Assembly (NCBI GenBank): GCA_902196205.1
Contig: CABIKM010000026.1
Coordinates: 124,001-188,000, forward strand
Direction of reading: 5' to 3'
DNA from: Candidatus Methylomirabilis lanthanidiphila
GTDB taxonomy: Bacteria; Methylomirabilota; Methylomirabilia; Methylomirabilales; Methylomirabilaceae
Length of the DNA: 64,000 nt
In this document: piece after piece, positions 9,590 through 20,881 of the stretch
How positions within the stretch are numbered: the first letter of the stretch is position 1
How the letters are laid out: each line of letters begins with the position of its first letter
Program-made: the position numbers and the translations under genes
Notes under the pieces: model-generated
The model's database searches: none
The model's input: the letters and a program-made list of their open reading frames with translations, nothing else
What the model was told of the DNA's origin: nothing

Positions 9590-9811
9590 ATGAAATGTCA
9601 CATCTGCGACGGTGAAGTCAAAGGGGCGACATCCGACATGCCCTTCAAGCTCGAAGCGAACCGGATTGTCATCTTCAAGAACCTGCCGGTGCTCCAATGT
9701 GATCAGTGCGGGGAATACCTGCTTGAAGACGCCGTCATGAAGCGGGTGGAGGAAATGCTCGACCGCATTGATGCTTCGGCGGAGCTGGAAATTGTGCGCT
9801 ACGCGGCGTAA
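9590..9811 (+). CDS. YgiT-type zinc-finger protein
   Basis: A 73-residue protein with two CxxC knuckles (CHIC at residues 3-6 and CDQC near 38-41), characteristic of the YgiT/MqsA N-terminal zinc domain. These are usually antitoxins paired with a DUF4258 or MqsR-like toxin encoded just upstream. None is present here; the upstream DNA is an hsdM tail copy. A GGAAG ribosome site precedes the ATG at 9590. It is probably an orphan antitoxin in the hsdM-hsdS cargo zone. Confidence 0.8.
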   Translation: MKCHICDGEVKGATSDMPFKLEANRIVIFKNLPVLQCDQCGEYLLEDAVMKRVEEMLDRIDASAELEIVRYAA

Positions 9812-9860
9812 CGGAAGCCGTTCAAGGAGCAGATAAAGGGCAAATTGGAGGAAGATTGCG

Positions 9861-11426
<1,566 letters not shown>

Positions 11427-11430
<4 letters not shown>

Positions 11431-13187
11431 TCGACCCCATCCAGTCCCTCGCGTTCTCGATCCAGGCCAATCGCGGCGTCTATGCGGTGTTGCTCGGTTC
11501 GGGAGTATCTCGGGCCGCGAAAATTCCAACAGGCTGGGAAATTACTCTTGATCTTGTCCGAAAGCTCGCCGAGGTCTCAGGCGAGCCATGCGACCCATCA
11601 CCAGAGCAATGGTACCGAGAAAAATTCGGGCGAGATCCTGACTACTCTGCAGTACTGGACGCAATAGCAAAGACTCCCGCTGAACGTCAGCAGCTATTGC
11701 GTGGCTATTGGGAAACGACGGAACAAGAGCGGGAAGAGGGGGCAAAACAACCGACGATAGCGCACCGAGCAGTTGCGTCCCTGGCTGTGCAGGGATTCGT
11801 GAAGGTCATCATCACGACCAACTTTGATCGGCTCATGGAAACCGCATTGGTGGACGTTGGAATCGCACCCACCATTTTGAGCACGCCCGACCAGGTGCAT
11901 GGAGCATTGCCGCTCATTCACACGCGTTGTTGCATATTCAAGGTGCATGGCGATTATCTCGATACTCGTATTCGTAACACGCCCCAAGAGCTTTCCACTT
12001 ACCCTGCCGAGTTCGACACGCTGCTTGACCGGATATTTGATGAGTTTGGTCTTATCGTGTGTGGTTGGTCGGCGGATTGGGATGAGGCGCTTCGTAACGC
12101 CCTGCTGCGTGCACCTTCCCGGCGTTTTGCAACCTATTGGGCAGTGCGAGGCGAGCCAAGCCAGGCGATACAACAGCTCATTGCCCATCGGGGTGCGCAA
12201 GTAGTCCCAATCCGGGATGCCGATTCTTTCTTTCAGTCGGTTCAGCAACAGGTCCAATCCCTTGAGGAGTTCTCGCGTCCCCATCCGCTTTCGACCGAGG
12301 CTGCGGTCGCAAGCCTGAAGCGTTACTTAACCGAACCTCGCTTTCGCATCCAGCTTGCCGATCTGGTTGGTGATGAGGTTGAGCGTATTGTCGAAGGCAC
12401 GTTAGGGGAGAAGTTTGCCGTACAGGGTGGACCCGCTCCCGATAATGCGTCAGCTACTTCTCGCGTACGGGCCTACGAGGCCGCCTGCAAAACCCTGTTG
12501 GCGATGGCTCCTATTGGCGGATTCTGGGTAGAAGAACAGCATTACTACATCTGGCAGAGTACTTTAGATCGGTTATCCTCCGTGAAGTCGGGAGGTGGTT
12601 CCACGCTGTGGTTGGAGTTGCAGCGATACCCCGCCACGCTGTTTTTGTACGCCTTGGGTCTCGGTGCGATCGAGGCAGGCCATCTACGGTTCCTCGGCCG
12701 CCTGTTTGCTACCCATGTTCATCGCGAAAACCGCGAGGACATTCCGGCGGTTCAGTTGCTTCCGCCGTTCTGTCTTTTCGAGTATGGTAGGGAACAAGCG
12801 TTTCGTCTTCTCGAAGGCATGGATAGACGTTATGCCCCACTGAATGACCGGCTCCACGAGACTCTGCGTGAACCCGTCAAACGCCTAATACCGAACGATA
12901 GCCGATACACGCTTGTGTTCGACAAGCTAGAGATTCTCATGGCGTTGGGTTATGCAGATCACGCCAAGCGAACCAAGGACCGATACTGGGCTCCACCAGG
13001 GGCATATGGTTATCGCAGGGAAAACAGGACTCGCGTCATGCAAGAGATTCAGGACTCGATCTCCAGTATGGGAGACCAATCCCCGTTTGTGCGGAGCGGT
13101 ATCTTCGGAGACTCGGCTGAGGCGTGCGCTCAGGCGATTTCCGCCTTTGGCGAGTTCGTAGAAGAGTTGAGCCGGGCATGGCGGTGA
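11427..13187 (+). CDS. SIR2-domain protein embedded in the hsd operon
   Basis: A 586-residue protein whose first about 270 residues are a SIR2-like NAD-binding domain: LLGSGVSRAAKIPTGW (about 22-37), TTNFDRLMETA (about 130-140, with the conserved N) and KVHGDYLD (about 172-179, with the catalytic-type H). The rest is helical and unrecognised. SIR2-like NADases deplete NAD+ in several anti-phage systems (Thoeris ThsA, DSR, SIR2-Argonaute), so a cell-suicide backup to the restriction system is plausible but inferred from context. Its ATG overlaps the hsdS stop (ATGA). Putative NAD-site residues appear intact. Confidence 0.85.
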
Positions 13188-13230
13188 GTACAACTATGCT
13201 TGATCATCAATTCAACCTGAACGTGGCCCG

Positions 13231-13377
13231 ATGAGCCGTTTCACTGAATTCGTCGTCGAAAAGGCCGCGCTCGCCTGGCTGGAAGCCATCTGCTGGCGCG
13301 TCGCTCACGGCCCCGACATCATGTCGATCGAGTTGCGGGTGAAGGACGCGGAGAAGATGGTGGGGGTCGCGCTATGA
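13231..13377 (+). pseudogene. hsdR 5'-end copy 1 joined to an hsdS-like tail
   Basis: A 48-codon frame. Residues 1-30 ([19 protein letters not shown] then a W-x-V-x-HGPDI end) match the start of HsdR. Residues 31-48 ([16 protein letters not shown]) match instead a type I HsdS C-terminus (compare GELRVTAAEAGVA at the end of hsdS). The stop overlaps the tcmP start as ATGA. It therefore looks like an mRNA leader made from two hsd gene ends. Whether the peptide is made is unknown. Confidence 0.75.
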
Positions 13378-14225
13378 CTTCCAGGGAGATGCCGTTCGAC
13401 CAGATCGGGTATTGGTCGGAAGTAAAGATCGACATCATCAAAGAGTACGCCGCTGCCTACTCGAAGATCCTTGGTGCTCAAAAGAGCCCGAGCCTCTACC
13501 ACGTTTACATCGACGCCTTCGCGGGTGCAGGCCTCCATGTCTCGAAAACCTCGGGCGGATTTGTTCCGGGGAGTCCCCTGAACGCCCTGTTGGTCCAGCC
13601 ACCGTTTCGAGAATACCATTTCATCGACCTCGATAAGCAGAAGGTTGCCACGCTGGAGGCGTTAGCCAAAGAGCGACAGGATGTCCGCATCTATCACGGA
13701 GACTGCAACCGCGTCCTTCTCGATAGCGTGTTGCCGCAAGTTAAATGGGAAGCGTACCGCCGCGCGCTCTGCATCTTGGACCCGTACGGCTTGCACCTCG
13801 ACTGGAAAGTCATTACGGAGGTCGGCCGCATGCGGTCGGTCGAGATCTTCTTGAATTTCCCCGTCGCCGACATCAACCGCAATGTTCTCTGGCGGGACCG
13901 CAGGGGAGTCTCACCTGAGCAAACGCGGCGTATGAACCGGTTCTGGGGGGACGATTCTTGGAAGCAGGTTGCCTACACGTCTTCATTGCAAACCGAGCTG
14001 TGGGGTCCTCCAGCGGAGGAAAAAGCGTCGAATGAGGCCATGGCCGAGGCCTTTCGTAAACGCCTCAAAGAAGGCGCCGGTTTTAGTAATGTTCCAAAGC
14101 CGATCGCGATGCGCAACACACAGAACGCCGTTGTCTACTATCTCTACTTCGCGTCGCACAAGCCCGTTGCTGAGGATATCGTTCAAGACGTCTTCGCAAA
14201 ATATTGCGACCGAGGAGCCACGTGA
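13374..14225 (+). CDS. tcmP: Three-Cys-motif partner protein TcmP
   Basis: A 283-residue protein of the three-Cys-motif partner family (TcmP). Visible family segments are the N-terminal [27 protein letters not shown] (about 43-53) and [10 protein letters not shown] (about 130-139). The AGAG and downstream acidic residues suggest a Rossmann-type methyltransferase-like fold. TcmP genes are normally next to a three-Cys (Gp37/Gp68-like, DUF5131) gene, which follows here but is truncated. The function is not established; a role in defence islands is inferred from frequent association. Translation is coupled to the preceding hsdR/hsdS leader frame. Confidence 0.82.
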   Translation: MTSREMPFDQIGYWSEVKIDIIKEYAAAYSKILGAQKSPSLYHVYIDAFAGAGLHVSKTSGGFVPGSPLNALLVQPPFREYHFIDLDKQKVATLEALAKERQDVRIYHGDCNRVLLDSVLPQVKWEAYRRALCILDPYGLHLDWKVITEVGRMRSVEIFLNFPVADINRNVLWRDRRGVSPEQTRRMNRFWGDDSWKQVAYTSSLQTELWGPPAEEKASNEAMAEAFRKRLKEGAGFSNVPKPIAMRNTQNAVVYYLYFASHKPVAEDIVQDVFAKYCDRGAT

Positions 14226-14485
14226 TGTCACAATCGTCCATCGAATGGACCGAATCCACCTGGAACCCACTGACCGGCTGTACCAAGGTAAACCCCGGTT
14301 GCAAGTTTTGCTATGCCGAACGGATGACCAATCAGTCGCTGCGGGAGCGGTTTCACCTCGGGGAGGACAAGGCCGCGATTGCATCGCAGATTATTGCAGC
14401 GACGATTGAAGCGGGATTGATCAAGGCGGACGAAAGCGTCGGCGGGTCGAGGAAATTTGCACGTTACCTGCCCTTCTGGGCCTAA
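14225..14485 (+). pseudogene. Chimera: three-Cys protein start joined to an AlbA_2-type protein tail
   Basis: The first about 35 residues ([14 protein letters not shown] then [11 protein letters not shown]) are the three-cysteine start of a Gp37/Gp68 family (DUF5131) protein, which should continue for some 200 residues. Instead the frame switches near 14326 to [13 protein letters not shown]...[14 protein letters not shown], the winged-helix C-terminus of AlbA_2/AAA_4-type ATP-binding proteins. A deletion has fused two unrelated genes in frame, leaving TcmP without an intact partner. The start overlaps the tcmP stop by one base (TGATG). Confidence 0.75.
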
Positions 14486-14587
14486 TTTTTATTTAAGAGC
14501 CAGCTGACAGAGAATAAGGTCCTGAACACAAAAGCGTTATTTAACAATAGGTTGCTTATTTAAGGCTTTCCCCGCGGGGGCGGGAAA

Positions 14588-14707
14588 ATGACCTCATTTA
14601 CTGAATCCGTCATCGAAGACGCCGCCCTCGGCTGGAGCGCCAAACGCGGCCTCGGGATCGCAGCGGGAGAGACTGTCGCTGAACGGATTATAGGATTGTC
14701 TCTATGA
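14588..14707 (+). pseudogene. hsdR 5'-end copy 2
   Basis: A 39-codon frame MTSFTESVIEDAALGW then SAKRGLGIAAGETVAER, matching the HsdR N-terminus with a deletion of about six residues after the first tryptophan. It ends with a stop that overlaps the DUF3800 start as ATGA. A GC-rich GGGGGCGGG stretch precedes its ATG. Confidence 0.75.
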
Positions 14708-15447
14708 CCGACAACCTTTCAGATTTTCTCGTGTTTGTTGATGAGAGCGGGGATCATGGGTTGGAGGCCATCGATAAGGATTACCCATTGTTTGTGTTGG
14801 CCTTCTGTATCATTCAGAAGCGCGAATATGTCGAACGCCTCACTCCCGCTCTTCAAGCATTTAAACTGAAACATTTCGGCCACGATAATGTGGTGCTCCA
14901 TGAGCGGGAGATTCGGAAAGACATCGGCGACTTTGCCTTTCTGAAAACGTCGGCACGGAAAGAGGCGTTTTCCAATGAACTGGCCGACATTGTGGCTGCA
15001 ACTCACTTTACGTTGGTCTGTACGGTTATCCGCAAGGAGCTTCTCAAATTGCGGTACACCAAACCGGAGAATCCCTACCACGTGGCGCTTGGGTTTGGAC
15101 TCGAACGGGTATCGTACTACCTCAAGTCTCAGGGGGTCGGAACGTCGGTCACGCACGTTCTCGTGGAGCGGCGTGGAAGAAAAGAAGATGCTGAGCTTGA
15201 GCTTGAATTTCGTCGAGTGTGCGATGGCGGGAATTATTCGGGCGAACGGTTATCCTTTTCGATGTCATTCGTCCATAAGCAAGCGAACTCTCCCGGCCTG
15301 CAATTGGCCGACCTTGTGGCTCGTCCAGTAGGGCTCAGTGTTCTTCGGCCTACTCAACCGAATCGTGCGTTTCAGATTCTTGAGGACAAGTTTTACCGAA
15401 ATGCTCAAGGCAAGCGGGACGGATGGGGGCTCAAATGCTTTCCCTGA
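14704..15447 (+). CDS. DUF3800 domain protein
   Basis: A 247-residue protein of the DUF3800 family. The N-terminal FVDESGDHG (about residues 11-19) and the C-terminal QLADLVARPVG (about 200-210), both with conserved acidic residues, are the family hallmarks and suggest an RNase H-like fold. Its function is unproven; such genes are common in phage-defence and mobile regions. The start is coupled (ATGA) to hsdR copy 2. Base composition is somewhat more AT-rich than hsdM and hsdR, consistent with separate acquisition. Confidence 0.82.
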   Translation: MTDNLSDFLVFVDESGDHGLEAIDKDYPLFVLAFCIIQKREYVERLTPALQAFKLKHFGHDNVVLHEREIRKDIGDFAFLKTSARKEAFSNELADIVAATHFTLVCTVIRKELLKLRYTKPENPYHVALGFGLERVSYYLKSQGVGTSVTHVLVERRGRKEDAELELEFRRVCDGGNYSGERLSFSMSFVHKQANSPGLQLADLVARPVGLSVLRPTQPNRAFQILEDKFYRNAQGKRDGWGLKCFP

Positions 15448-15768
15448 AAACAAAAGGCCCCGACGAATCCGCCGAGGCCTCTTGCCGACCAGGAATCCCC
15501 AGTCCAATAGCTCTTTCCTGGAATTAAGATATACTGTCTTAGTCGGCTTCGTCAAGAACAATCTTGACCGGCCGTGCATGGGAGTGTTTGTGTATAGCCA
15601 ATCGTGAGGCTGAAGTTTCCGAAAACGGGTTGGTAAAAAAGGAAGACGCCGTGTCGGAGGTTGCCCTCACGATCCTGCTAGTAACGGCGCAGTCACGGCG
15701 TAACTGCACTTTACGACTACAAGAGATGGATGTCAAGCTTAAATGATGATGCTGTATAAACTAAACCT
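15448..15768. other. Intergenic gap with weak stem-loop
   Basis: A stem of about 8 bp with one mismatch (AGGCCCCG and CGAGGCCT, 15458-15481) follows the DUF3800 gene, but no U-tract follows it. A 60-codon frame at 15564-15746 matches nothing I know. A promoter for the RAYT-hsdR segment could lie here, but none is convincing. Confidence 0.4.
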
Positions 15769-15918
15769 ATGAGCGCCTTCACTGAATCCGTTGTTGAAGA
15801 AGCTGCCCTTGCCTGGCTCGACAGCCTCGGTTGGACGGTCCGGCATGGTGTGGAGATCGCACCGGGCGAGCTGTGGGTGAGGGGTACGATGTGCTTCCTG
15901 AAGGAAAGCGGTTCATGA
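15769..15918 (+). pseudogene. hsdR 5'-end copy 3
   Basis: A 49-codon frame [19 protein letters not shown] then [20 protein letters not shown], the closest of the three copies to a normal HsdR start. Similarity ends after the APGEL motif. The stop overlaps the RAYT start (TCATGA). The intact hsdR begins 769 bp further on. Confidence 0.8.
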
Positions 15919-16550
15919 ACCGCGCCGACATGGGTCGGGCGACCACGGGGGGTCGCCCCTACAACCATGCAACCCATCGCCGCCGATCGATTCGCCTGAA
16001 GGACTACGACTATTCCCAGGCCGGGGCGTATTTCGTCACCATCTGCATGCAGGACCGGGTCTGCCTGTTCGGGGAGGTAGTGGAAGGGAAGATGCGGTTG
16101 AATGAGGCCGGGCGGATGGTGCACGCAGTTTGTGAAGAATTGCCCGTGTTCTATCCTGGCGTGGACATCGACGCATTCGCCGTCATGCCCAATCATATCC
16201 ACGGCGTTATCGTCCTCACAGGTGCGGATATGGTAGGGGCGACCCCCTGTGGTCGCCCTGATGCAGGGCAGGCGCAGGGGCCTGCCCCTACACGGTTGTC
16301 GTTGCCGGATGTGGTGCATCGATTCAAGACCCTGACGACGAAACGGTACGCTGACGCGGTTAGGGATCACGGTTGGCCGCCGTTCGCAAGGCGTCTTTGG
16401 CAACACAACTACTACGAACACATCATCCGTAACGAAGCATCGTTGAATCGCATCCGGCAATATATCGTTGACAATCCAGCACGGTGGGCGTTCGATCGCG
16501 ACAACCCCGATGCCGTTACGCCGGAATTAGAGGACAGATGGCGGACCTAA
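15915..16550 (+). CDS. REP-associated tyrosine transposase (RAYT, Y1_Tnp)
   Basis: A 211-residue single-strand transposase of the IS200/IS605-like RAYT group. Visible features are [12 protein letters not shown] (about residues 37-48), the metal-binding HUH-type [10 protein letters not shown] (about 91-100) and [19 protein letters not shown] (about 164-182), which holds the candidate catalytic tyrosine. RAYTs are thought to mobilise REP hairpins. The gene itself contains one REP near its 5' end and a complete 59-bp paired REP in its middle, both read in frame. Its ATG overlaps hsdR copy 3 and its stop overlaps the hsdR start. Confidence 0.92.
   Translation: MNRADMGRATTGGRPYNHATHRRRSIRLKDYDYSQAGAYFVTICMQDRVCLFGEVVEGKMRLNEAGRMVHAVCEELPVFYPGVDIDAFAVMPNHIHGVIVLTGADMVGATPCGRPDAGQAQGPAPTRLSLPDVVHRFKTLTTKRYADAVRDHGWPPFARRLWQHNYYEHIIRNEASLNRIRQYIVDNPARWAFDRDNPDAVTPELEDRWRT
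15937..15962. repeat. Single REP hairpin at the start of the RAYT gene
   Basis: The 26-bp GGGCGACC...GGTCGCCCCTAC hairpin is one half of the 59-bp family. It is read as RATTGGRPY near residues 8-16 of the transposase. Confidence 0.8.
16233..16291. repeat. 59-bp paired-REP element inside the RAYT gene
   Basis: Hairpins GTAGGGGCGACC...GGTCGCCC and GGGCAGGC...GCCTGCCCCTAC form a 59-bp unit. It is read as [20 protein letters not shown] between the HIHGVIVL motif and the next conserved helix. Confidence 0.85.
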
Positions 16551-19500
16551 GGGAATCCACAGTCGAAGATGCCGCCCTCTCGTGGCTTGAGAGCCTCGGT
16601 TGGACGGTCAAGCACGGCCTGGATATCGCGCCTGGGGTGCTATTTGCCGAGCGGACGGACTACGGGCAGGTGGTGCTCGCCCAGCGACTGCGCGATGCGT
16701 TGGCGCGGCTCAACCCGGAGCTTCCCGCCGAGGCCCTGGACGACGCCTTTCGTAAGTTCGCTCGGCTTGAAGGGCCAACGCTTGAGGCGCGCAACCGCAC
16801 GCTCCATCGGCTGCTTATTGAAGGTTTCCCGGTGGAATACCTTCAACCCTCACTCCGGCCCTCTCCCAGTGGGAGAGGGGGGAGCGAAGCGGAGGGTGAG
16901 GGTTCGCGTCTGACTTACCGGATCGCGAAAGTCATCGATTTTGAGAATCCAGACGCGAATGACTGGCTTGCGGTGAACCAGTTTACGGTTTCGGAGAATA
17001 AGCATACGCGCAGGCCGGATATCGTGCTGTTCGTCAACGGTTTGCCGCTTGCCGTCATCGAGCTGAAGAATCCCACCGACGAGGAGGCGACGATCTGGAC
17101 GGCTTTCAAGCAACTCCAGACCTACAAGGCCGAACTTCCCACCCTCTTTGCGTTCAACGGACTGCTGATCATCTCCGATGGCGTCGAAGCTCGGATCGGC
17201 ACGCTTACCGCCGGCCGCGAGTGGTTCAAGCCCTGGCGGACGGTCTCGGGCGAGAGCCTGGCGGAATCTCACCTGCTCGAGCTTCAGATACTGATTGAGG
17301 GTGTCTGTGACCAGCAGCGGTTCCTCGACATGGTCCGCGACTTCATTGTGTTCGAGGACGATGGGAGCGGCGCCCTCATGAAGAAGATGGCCGGGTATCA
17401 CCAGTTCCACGCCGTCCAAGTCGCGGTCCAGGAGACCTTGCGCGCGGCGCGGCTCCAGGCGGAAATGACCGGTGTGACCCAGGGCACCGGTAGATACGAG
17501 ACCGGGAGGTACCCCGGCGGCGAGCCTGGCGACCGGCGCGTGGGTGTGGTGTGGCACACGCAGGGTTCGGGTAAGAGCCTGACCATGGCCTTCTACGCCG
17601 GCCGCATCATCCGCGAGCCGGCGATGGAGAATCCGACGCTCGTCGTGCTTACGGACCGGAACGACCTGGACGACCAGCTCTTCGGGACCTTCTCGCGCTG
17701 TAAGGACCTACTGCGCCAACCGCCGGTCCAGGCCGAGAGTCGAGCACACTTACGCGAGTTGCTCTCGGTTGCCGCGGGCGGTGTGGTGTTCACCACGATC
17801 CAGAAGTTCATGCCTGACGTAGGGGCAGGCCCCCGTGCCTATCCTTATTCTGGGCAACCACAGGGGGTTGCCCCTACCTTGTCGGACCGGCGCAACATCG
17901 TGGTCATTGCCGATGAGGCGCACCGCAGCCAGTACGACTTCATCGACGGCTTCGCGCGGCACATGCGCGACGCGCTGCCGCACGCCTCGTTTATTGGCTT
18001 TACCGGCACGCCCATCGAGCTGCAGGACGCCAACACGCGGGCGGTGTTCGGCGACTACATCAGCGTCTACGACATCCAGCGTGCGGTTCAGGACGGGGCG
18101 ACCGTCCCGATCTACTACGAGAGCCGTCTGGCGAAGCTCGCGCTGGATGAAGCGGAGCGTCCGAAGATCGATCCGGAGTTCGAGGAAGTCACCGAGGGGG
18201 AGGAGGTCGAGCGTAAGGAAAAGCTCAAGACCAAATGGGCGCAGCTCGAAGCCATCGTCGGCGCCGAGAAGCGCCTGAAGATCGTCGCGCAGGACATCGT
18301 CGAGCACTTTGAGAAGCGGCTCGAAGCCATGGACGGCAAGGCGATGATCGTCTGTATGAGCCGCCGCATCTGCGTCGAACTGTACAGCGAACTCGTCCGG
18401 CTTCGTCCTAACTGGGCGCACGATGACGACGACAAGGGTGCGATCAAGGTCGTGATGACCGGTTCCGCGTCCGATCCTCCGGACTGGCAGCCCCACATCC
18501 GCAACAAGCCGCGGCGCGAGGCGCTCGCCAACCGGTTCCGAGATGCCGCTAACCTGCTCCGGATCGTGCTCGTGCGCGATATGTGGCTCACCGGCTTCGA
18601 CGCGCCGAGCCTGCACACGATGTACGTGGACAAACCGATGCGCGGCCACGGACTGATGCAGGCGATCGCGCGGGTGAACCGGGTCTTTCGCGACAAGCCT
18701 GGCGGACTGGTAGTGGACTATCTGGGGCTCGCTCACGAGCTGAAGGCGGCGCTCGCCACCTACACCGAGAGCGGGGGCACGGGGCGCACGGCGCTCGACC
18801 AGAACGAGGCCGTGGCTGTCATGCTGGAGAAGTATGAAGTGTGCTGCGGCCTCTTCGGTCCGATCACAACGCCAACCGGCGTCGTGGGGGGCTTCGACCG
18901 GTCGAAGTGGAAGACGGGCACGCCGCAAGAGCGGCTGGGCCTGTTGCCGGCGGCACAGGAGCACATTCTACGCCAGGAGAACGGCAAGGACCGATGCCTT
19001 CTGGCCGTGCGCAAGCTGTCGCAGGCCTTCGCGCTGGCCGTACCGCACGAGGAGGCGCTGCGAATCCGGGACGACGTGGCCTTTTTCCAGGCTGTGCAGG
19101 CCGTCCTCGCCAAGCGCGCGCCGGGCGAGACCCGCCCCGAGGAGGAGTTGGACCATGCGGTCCGCCAGATCATCTCGCGCGCCGTAGCCCCTGAAGGCGT
19201 AGTGGACATCTTCGCCGCGGCGGGACTCCAGAAGCCCGATATCTCGATCCTCTCCGACGAGTTCCTGGCTGAAGTGCGCGGCATGCCGCAGCGCAACCTC
19301 GCTGTGGAGCTGCTCCAGAAGCTGCTCAAGGGCGAGATCGGCATCCGCCGCCGGAAGAACGTTGTTCAGGCCAGGTCCTTTGCCGAGATGCTGGAGCAGA
19401 CGATTCGCCGATATCAGAACCGCGCCATCGAGGCGGCGCAGGTTATCGAGGAGTTGATCCAGCTCGCGAAGGAGATGCGGGAAGCGAACGCTAGAGGCGA

Positions 19501-19798
19501 GGCTCTGGGCTTGAGCGAGGATGAACTGGCCTTCTATGACGCGCTGGAGACGAACGATAGCGCGGTCAAGGTGCTTGGTGACGAGACCCTCCGCGCGATC
19601 GCGCGCGAGCTGGTCGAGACGGTACGCAACAACGTCACGATCGACTGGACCCTGCGCGAGAACGTCCGCGCCCAGTTACGGGTACTCGTCAAACGCATCC
19701 TGCGCAAGCATGGCTACCCGCCGGACAAGCAGGAGAAGGCAACGCAGACGGTGCTGGAGCAGGCGAGGCTGCTGTCCGCGGAATGGGCGGTCGCGTGA
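16538..19798 (+). CDS. hsdR: Type I restriction endonuclease subunit HsdR
   Basis: A 1086-residue translocase and nuclease subunit. The nuclease motif is [17 protein letters not shown] (about residues 162-178, D/E-x-K type). The helicase core has Walker A HTQGSGKS (about 340-347) and [10 protein letters not shown] (about 458-467), followed by the motor domain and a helical C-terminus that docks on HsdMS. I chose the ATG at 16538, which gives the standard start [18 protein letters not shown]. Two repeats are absorbed in frame (16847-16903 and 17819-17877), the second just before the DEAH box, yet the reading frame is intact. It ends the cargo-laden hsd operon. Confidence 0.95.
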   Translation: MADLRESTVEDAALSWLESLGWTVKHGLDIAPGVLFAERTDYGQVVLAQRLRDALARLNPELPAEALDDAFRKFARLEGPTLEARNRTLHRLLIEGFPVEYLQPSLRPSPSGRGGSEAEGEGSRLTYRIAKVIDFENPDANDWLAVNQFTVSENKHTRRPDIVLFVNGLPLAVIELKNPTDEEATIWTAFKQLQTYKAELPTLFAFNGLLIISDGVEARIGTLTAGREWFKPWRTVSGESLAESHLLELQILIEGVCDQQRFLDMVRDFIVFEDDGSGALMKKMAGYHQFHAVQVAVQETLRAARLQAEMTGVTQGTGRYETGRYPGGEPGDRRVGVVWHTQGSGKSLTMAFYAGRIIREPAMENPTLVVLTDRNDLDDQLFGTFSRCKDLLRQPPVQAESRAHLRELLSVAAGGVVFTTIQKFMPDVGAGPRAYPYSGQPQGVAPTLSDRRNIVVIADEAHRSQYDFIDGFARHMRDALPHASFIGFTGTPIELQDANTRAVFGDYISVYDIQRAVQDGATVPIYYESRLAKLALDEAERPKIDPEFEEVTEGEEVERKEKLKTKWAQLEAIVGAEKRLKIVAQDIVEHFEKRLEAMDGKAMIVCMSRRICVELYSELVRLRPNWAHDDDDKGAIKVVMTGSASDPPDWQPHIRNKPRREALANRFRDAANLLRIVLVRDMWLTGFDAPSLHTMYVDKPMRGHGLMQAIARVNRVFRDKPGGLVVDYLGLAHELKAALATYTESGGTGRTALDQNEAVAVMLEKYEVCCGLFGPITTPTGVVGGFDRSKWKTGTPQERLGLLPAAQEHILRQENGKDRCLLAVRKLSQAFALAVPHEEALRIRDDVAFFQAVQAVLAKRAPGETRPEEELDHAVRQIISRAVAPEGVVDIFAAAGLQKPDISILSDEFLAEVRGMPQRNLAVELLQKLLKGEIGIRRRKNVVQARSFAEMLEQTIRRYQNRAIEAAQVIEELIQLAKEMREANARGEALGLSEDELAFYDALETNDSAVKVLGDETLRAIARELVETVRNNVTIDWTLRENVRAQLRVLVKRILRKHGYPPDKQEKATQTVLEQARLLSAEWAVA
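16847..16903. repeat. Dispersed inverted repeat in frame in hsdR
   Basis: CCCTCACT...GGGTGAGGG with an inner CTCTCCCAGTGGGAGAG hairpin, related to 7493-7584. It is read as a short G-, S- and E-rich insert around residues 104-123, before the nuclease motif. Confidence 0.8.
17819..17877. repeat. 59-bp paired-REP element in frame in hsdR
   Basis: Hairpins GTAGGGGCAGGC...GTGCC and GGGCAACC...GGTTGCCCCTAC. It is translated as [20 protein letters not shown] between TIQKFMPD and [14 protein letters not shown] of the helicase core. Its right half is nearly identical to that of the hsdM copy. Confidence 0.85.
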
Positions 19799-19862
19799 AG
19801 GGGCGTCAGACGGCATGGGTCGCGAGTGAGATGGGAACGGGGTGGAGGGTCAAGGATTTGAT

Positions 19863-19891
19863 TTGACAGAACTGCCGGTTATAGCTAAATT
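19863..19891 (+). promoter_or_regulatory. Sigma-70-like promoter for the yicC operon
   Basis: A perfect TTGACA (19863-19868) is separated by 17 bp from TAAATT (19886-19891), about 95 bp before the yicC start. The spacing and -35 box are consensus. It follows hsdR and would drive yicC-remA-gmk-rpoZ. Confidence 0.65.
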
Positions 19892-19984
19892 AACAACATA
19901 GGAGATCCCCGTGCGATCCCTCTTCGTATCCACCCATCCAGGTTGTGGCAATACCCATACCGACGTTACCGAGGCTGTGACGAG

Positions 19985-20866
19985 ATGTTGAACAGTATGA
20001 CCGGGTTCGGGCAAGGGGAGTGTGTTACCTCCTCAAGACGGTACGTATGCGAACTGCAGTCGGTGAACCATCGGCATCTGGAGACGCGCGCTAGGCTTCC
20101 AAAGCGGCTTGGCGCCATGGAGTTACCAATCCAGAAGACCCTGCAGGGACGCTTTGCGCGAGGGCGGTTCGACGTGACGGTGCTGGAGGAGTTGACGGGT
20201 GAGCAGTCCTGCACGCTGCGCGTCAATCGTCCACTGGCCCACGCGTATCGTGACGCGATCAAAACGCTGCAGTCGGAACTCGGTCTGACGGGAGAGGTTA
20301 CGTTGGAACTGTTGCTTTCCAGATCGGACCTGTTTGATCTGGAAGGAGAGAAACCGGGAGAGACGGATACCGACTGGCCGGCGGTCTCCACCGCGCTTGA
20401 GGGGGCGATGAACGCCCTCGCCGAGATGCGGCAGAAGGAGGGCAAGGCACTTGAGGCCGCCTTGCTCGGTTACCTGGACCTGGTTGAGGCGACCGTGGCC
20501 ATGATCGTCGCCCGCGCGCCCGACGTGGTGCAAAGCTATAAGAACCGATTGGAGCTTCGACTCCAGCGCCTACTGGAAGGGAAGCCGGTCGATCCCGGAC
20601 GGCTTGAACAGGAGGTTGCTATCCTGGCCGAGCGTTCGGACATCGCGGAAGAGACGACGCGGCTCACAAGCCATCTCCAGCAGTTTCTGGATCTTGTCCG
20701 GCAACCGGGTCCGCATGGCCGGCGGATGGAGTTCCTTTTGCAGGAGATGCAACGCGAGGCCAACACCATCGGCGCCAAGGCGAACGACGCCAAGACCTCG
20801 CATGATGTCATTACGCTCAAAAGCATTCTGGAACAGCTCCGGGAGCAGGTCCAGAATGTCGAATAG
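19985..20866 (+). CDS. yicC: YicC/YloC family endoribonuclease
   Basis: A 293-residue YicC family protein, a conserved bacterial RNase. The start MLNSMTGFGQGE, the early ELQSVNHRHLE segment (about 22-32) and the C-terminal FLLQEMQREANTIGAKANDA region (about 248-267) are diagnostic. The ATG at 19985 gives the standard N-terminus. It heads the common cluster yicC-remA-gmk-rpoZ, with a consensus promoter just upstream. Confidence 0.93.
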   Translation: MLNSMTGFGQGECVTSSRRYVCELQSVNHRHLETRARLPKRLGAMELPIQKTLQGRFARGRFDVTVLEELTGEQSCTLRVNRPLAHAYRDAIKTLQSELGLTGEVTLELLLSRSDLFDLEGEKPGETDTDWPAVSTALEGAMNALAEMRQKEGKALEAALLGYLDLVEATVAMIVARAPDVVQSYKNRLELRLQRLLEGKPVDPGRLEQEVAILAERSDIAEETTRLTSHLQQFLDLVRQPGPHGRRMEFLLQEMQREANTIGAKANDAKTSHDVITLKSILEQLREQVQNVE

Positions 20867-20881
20867 GAAGGGACGAACGCA

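Noticed and set aside
15564-15746. Rightward 60-codon frame before hsdR copy 3
   Set aside because: No recognisable motif or start context; also open on the other strand, so probably chance.
17750-18964. Long leftward frame opposite hsdR
   Set aside because: High-GC antisense shadow of hsdR with no family features.
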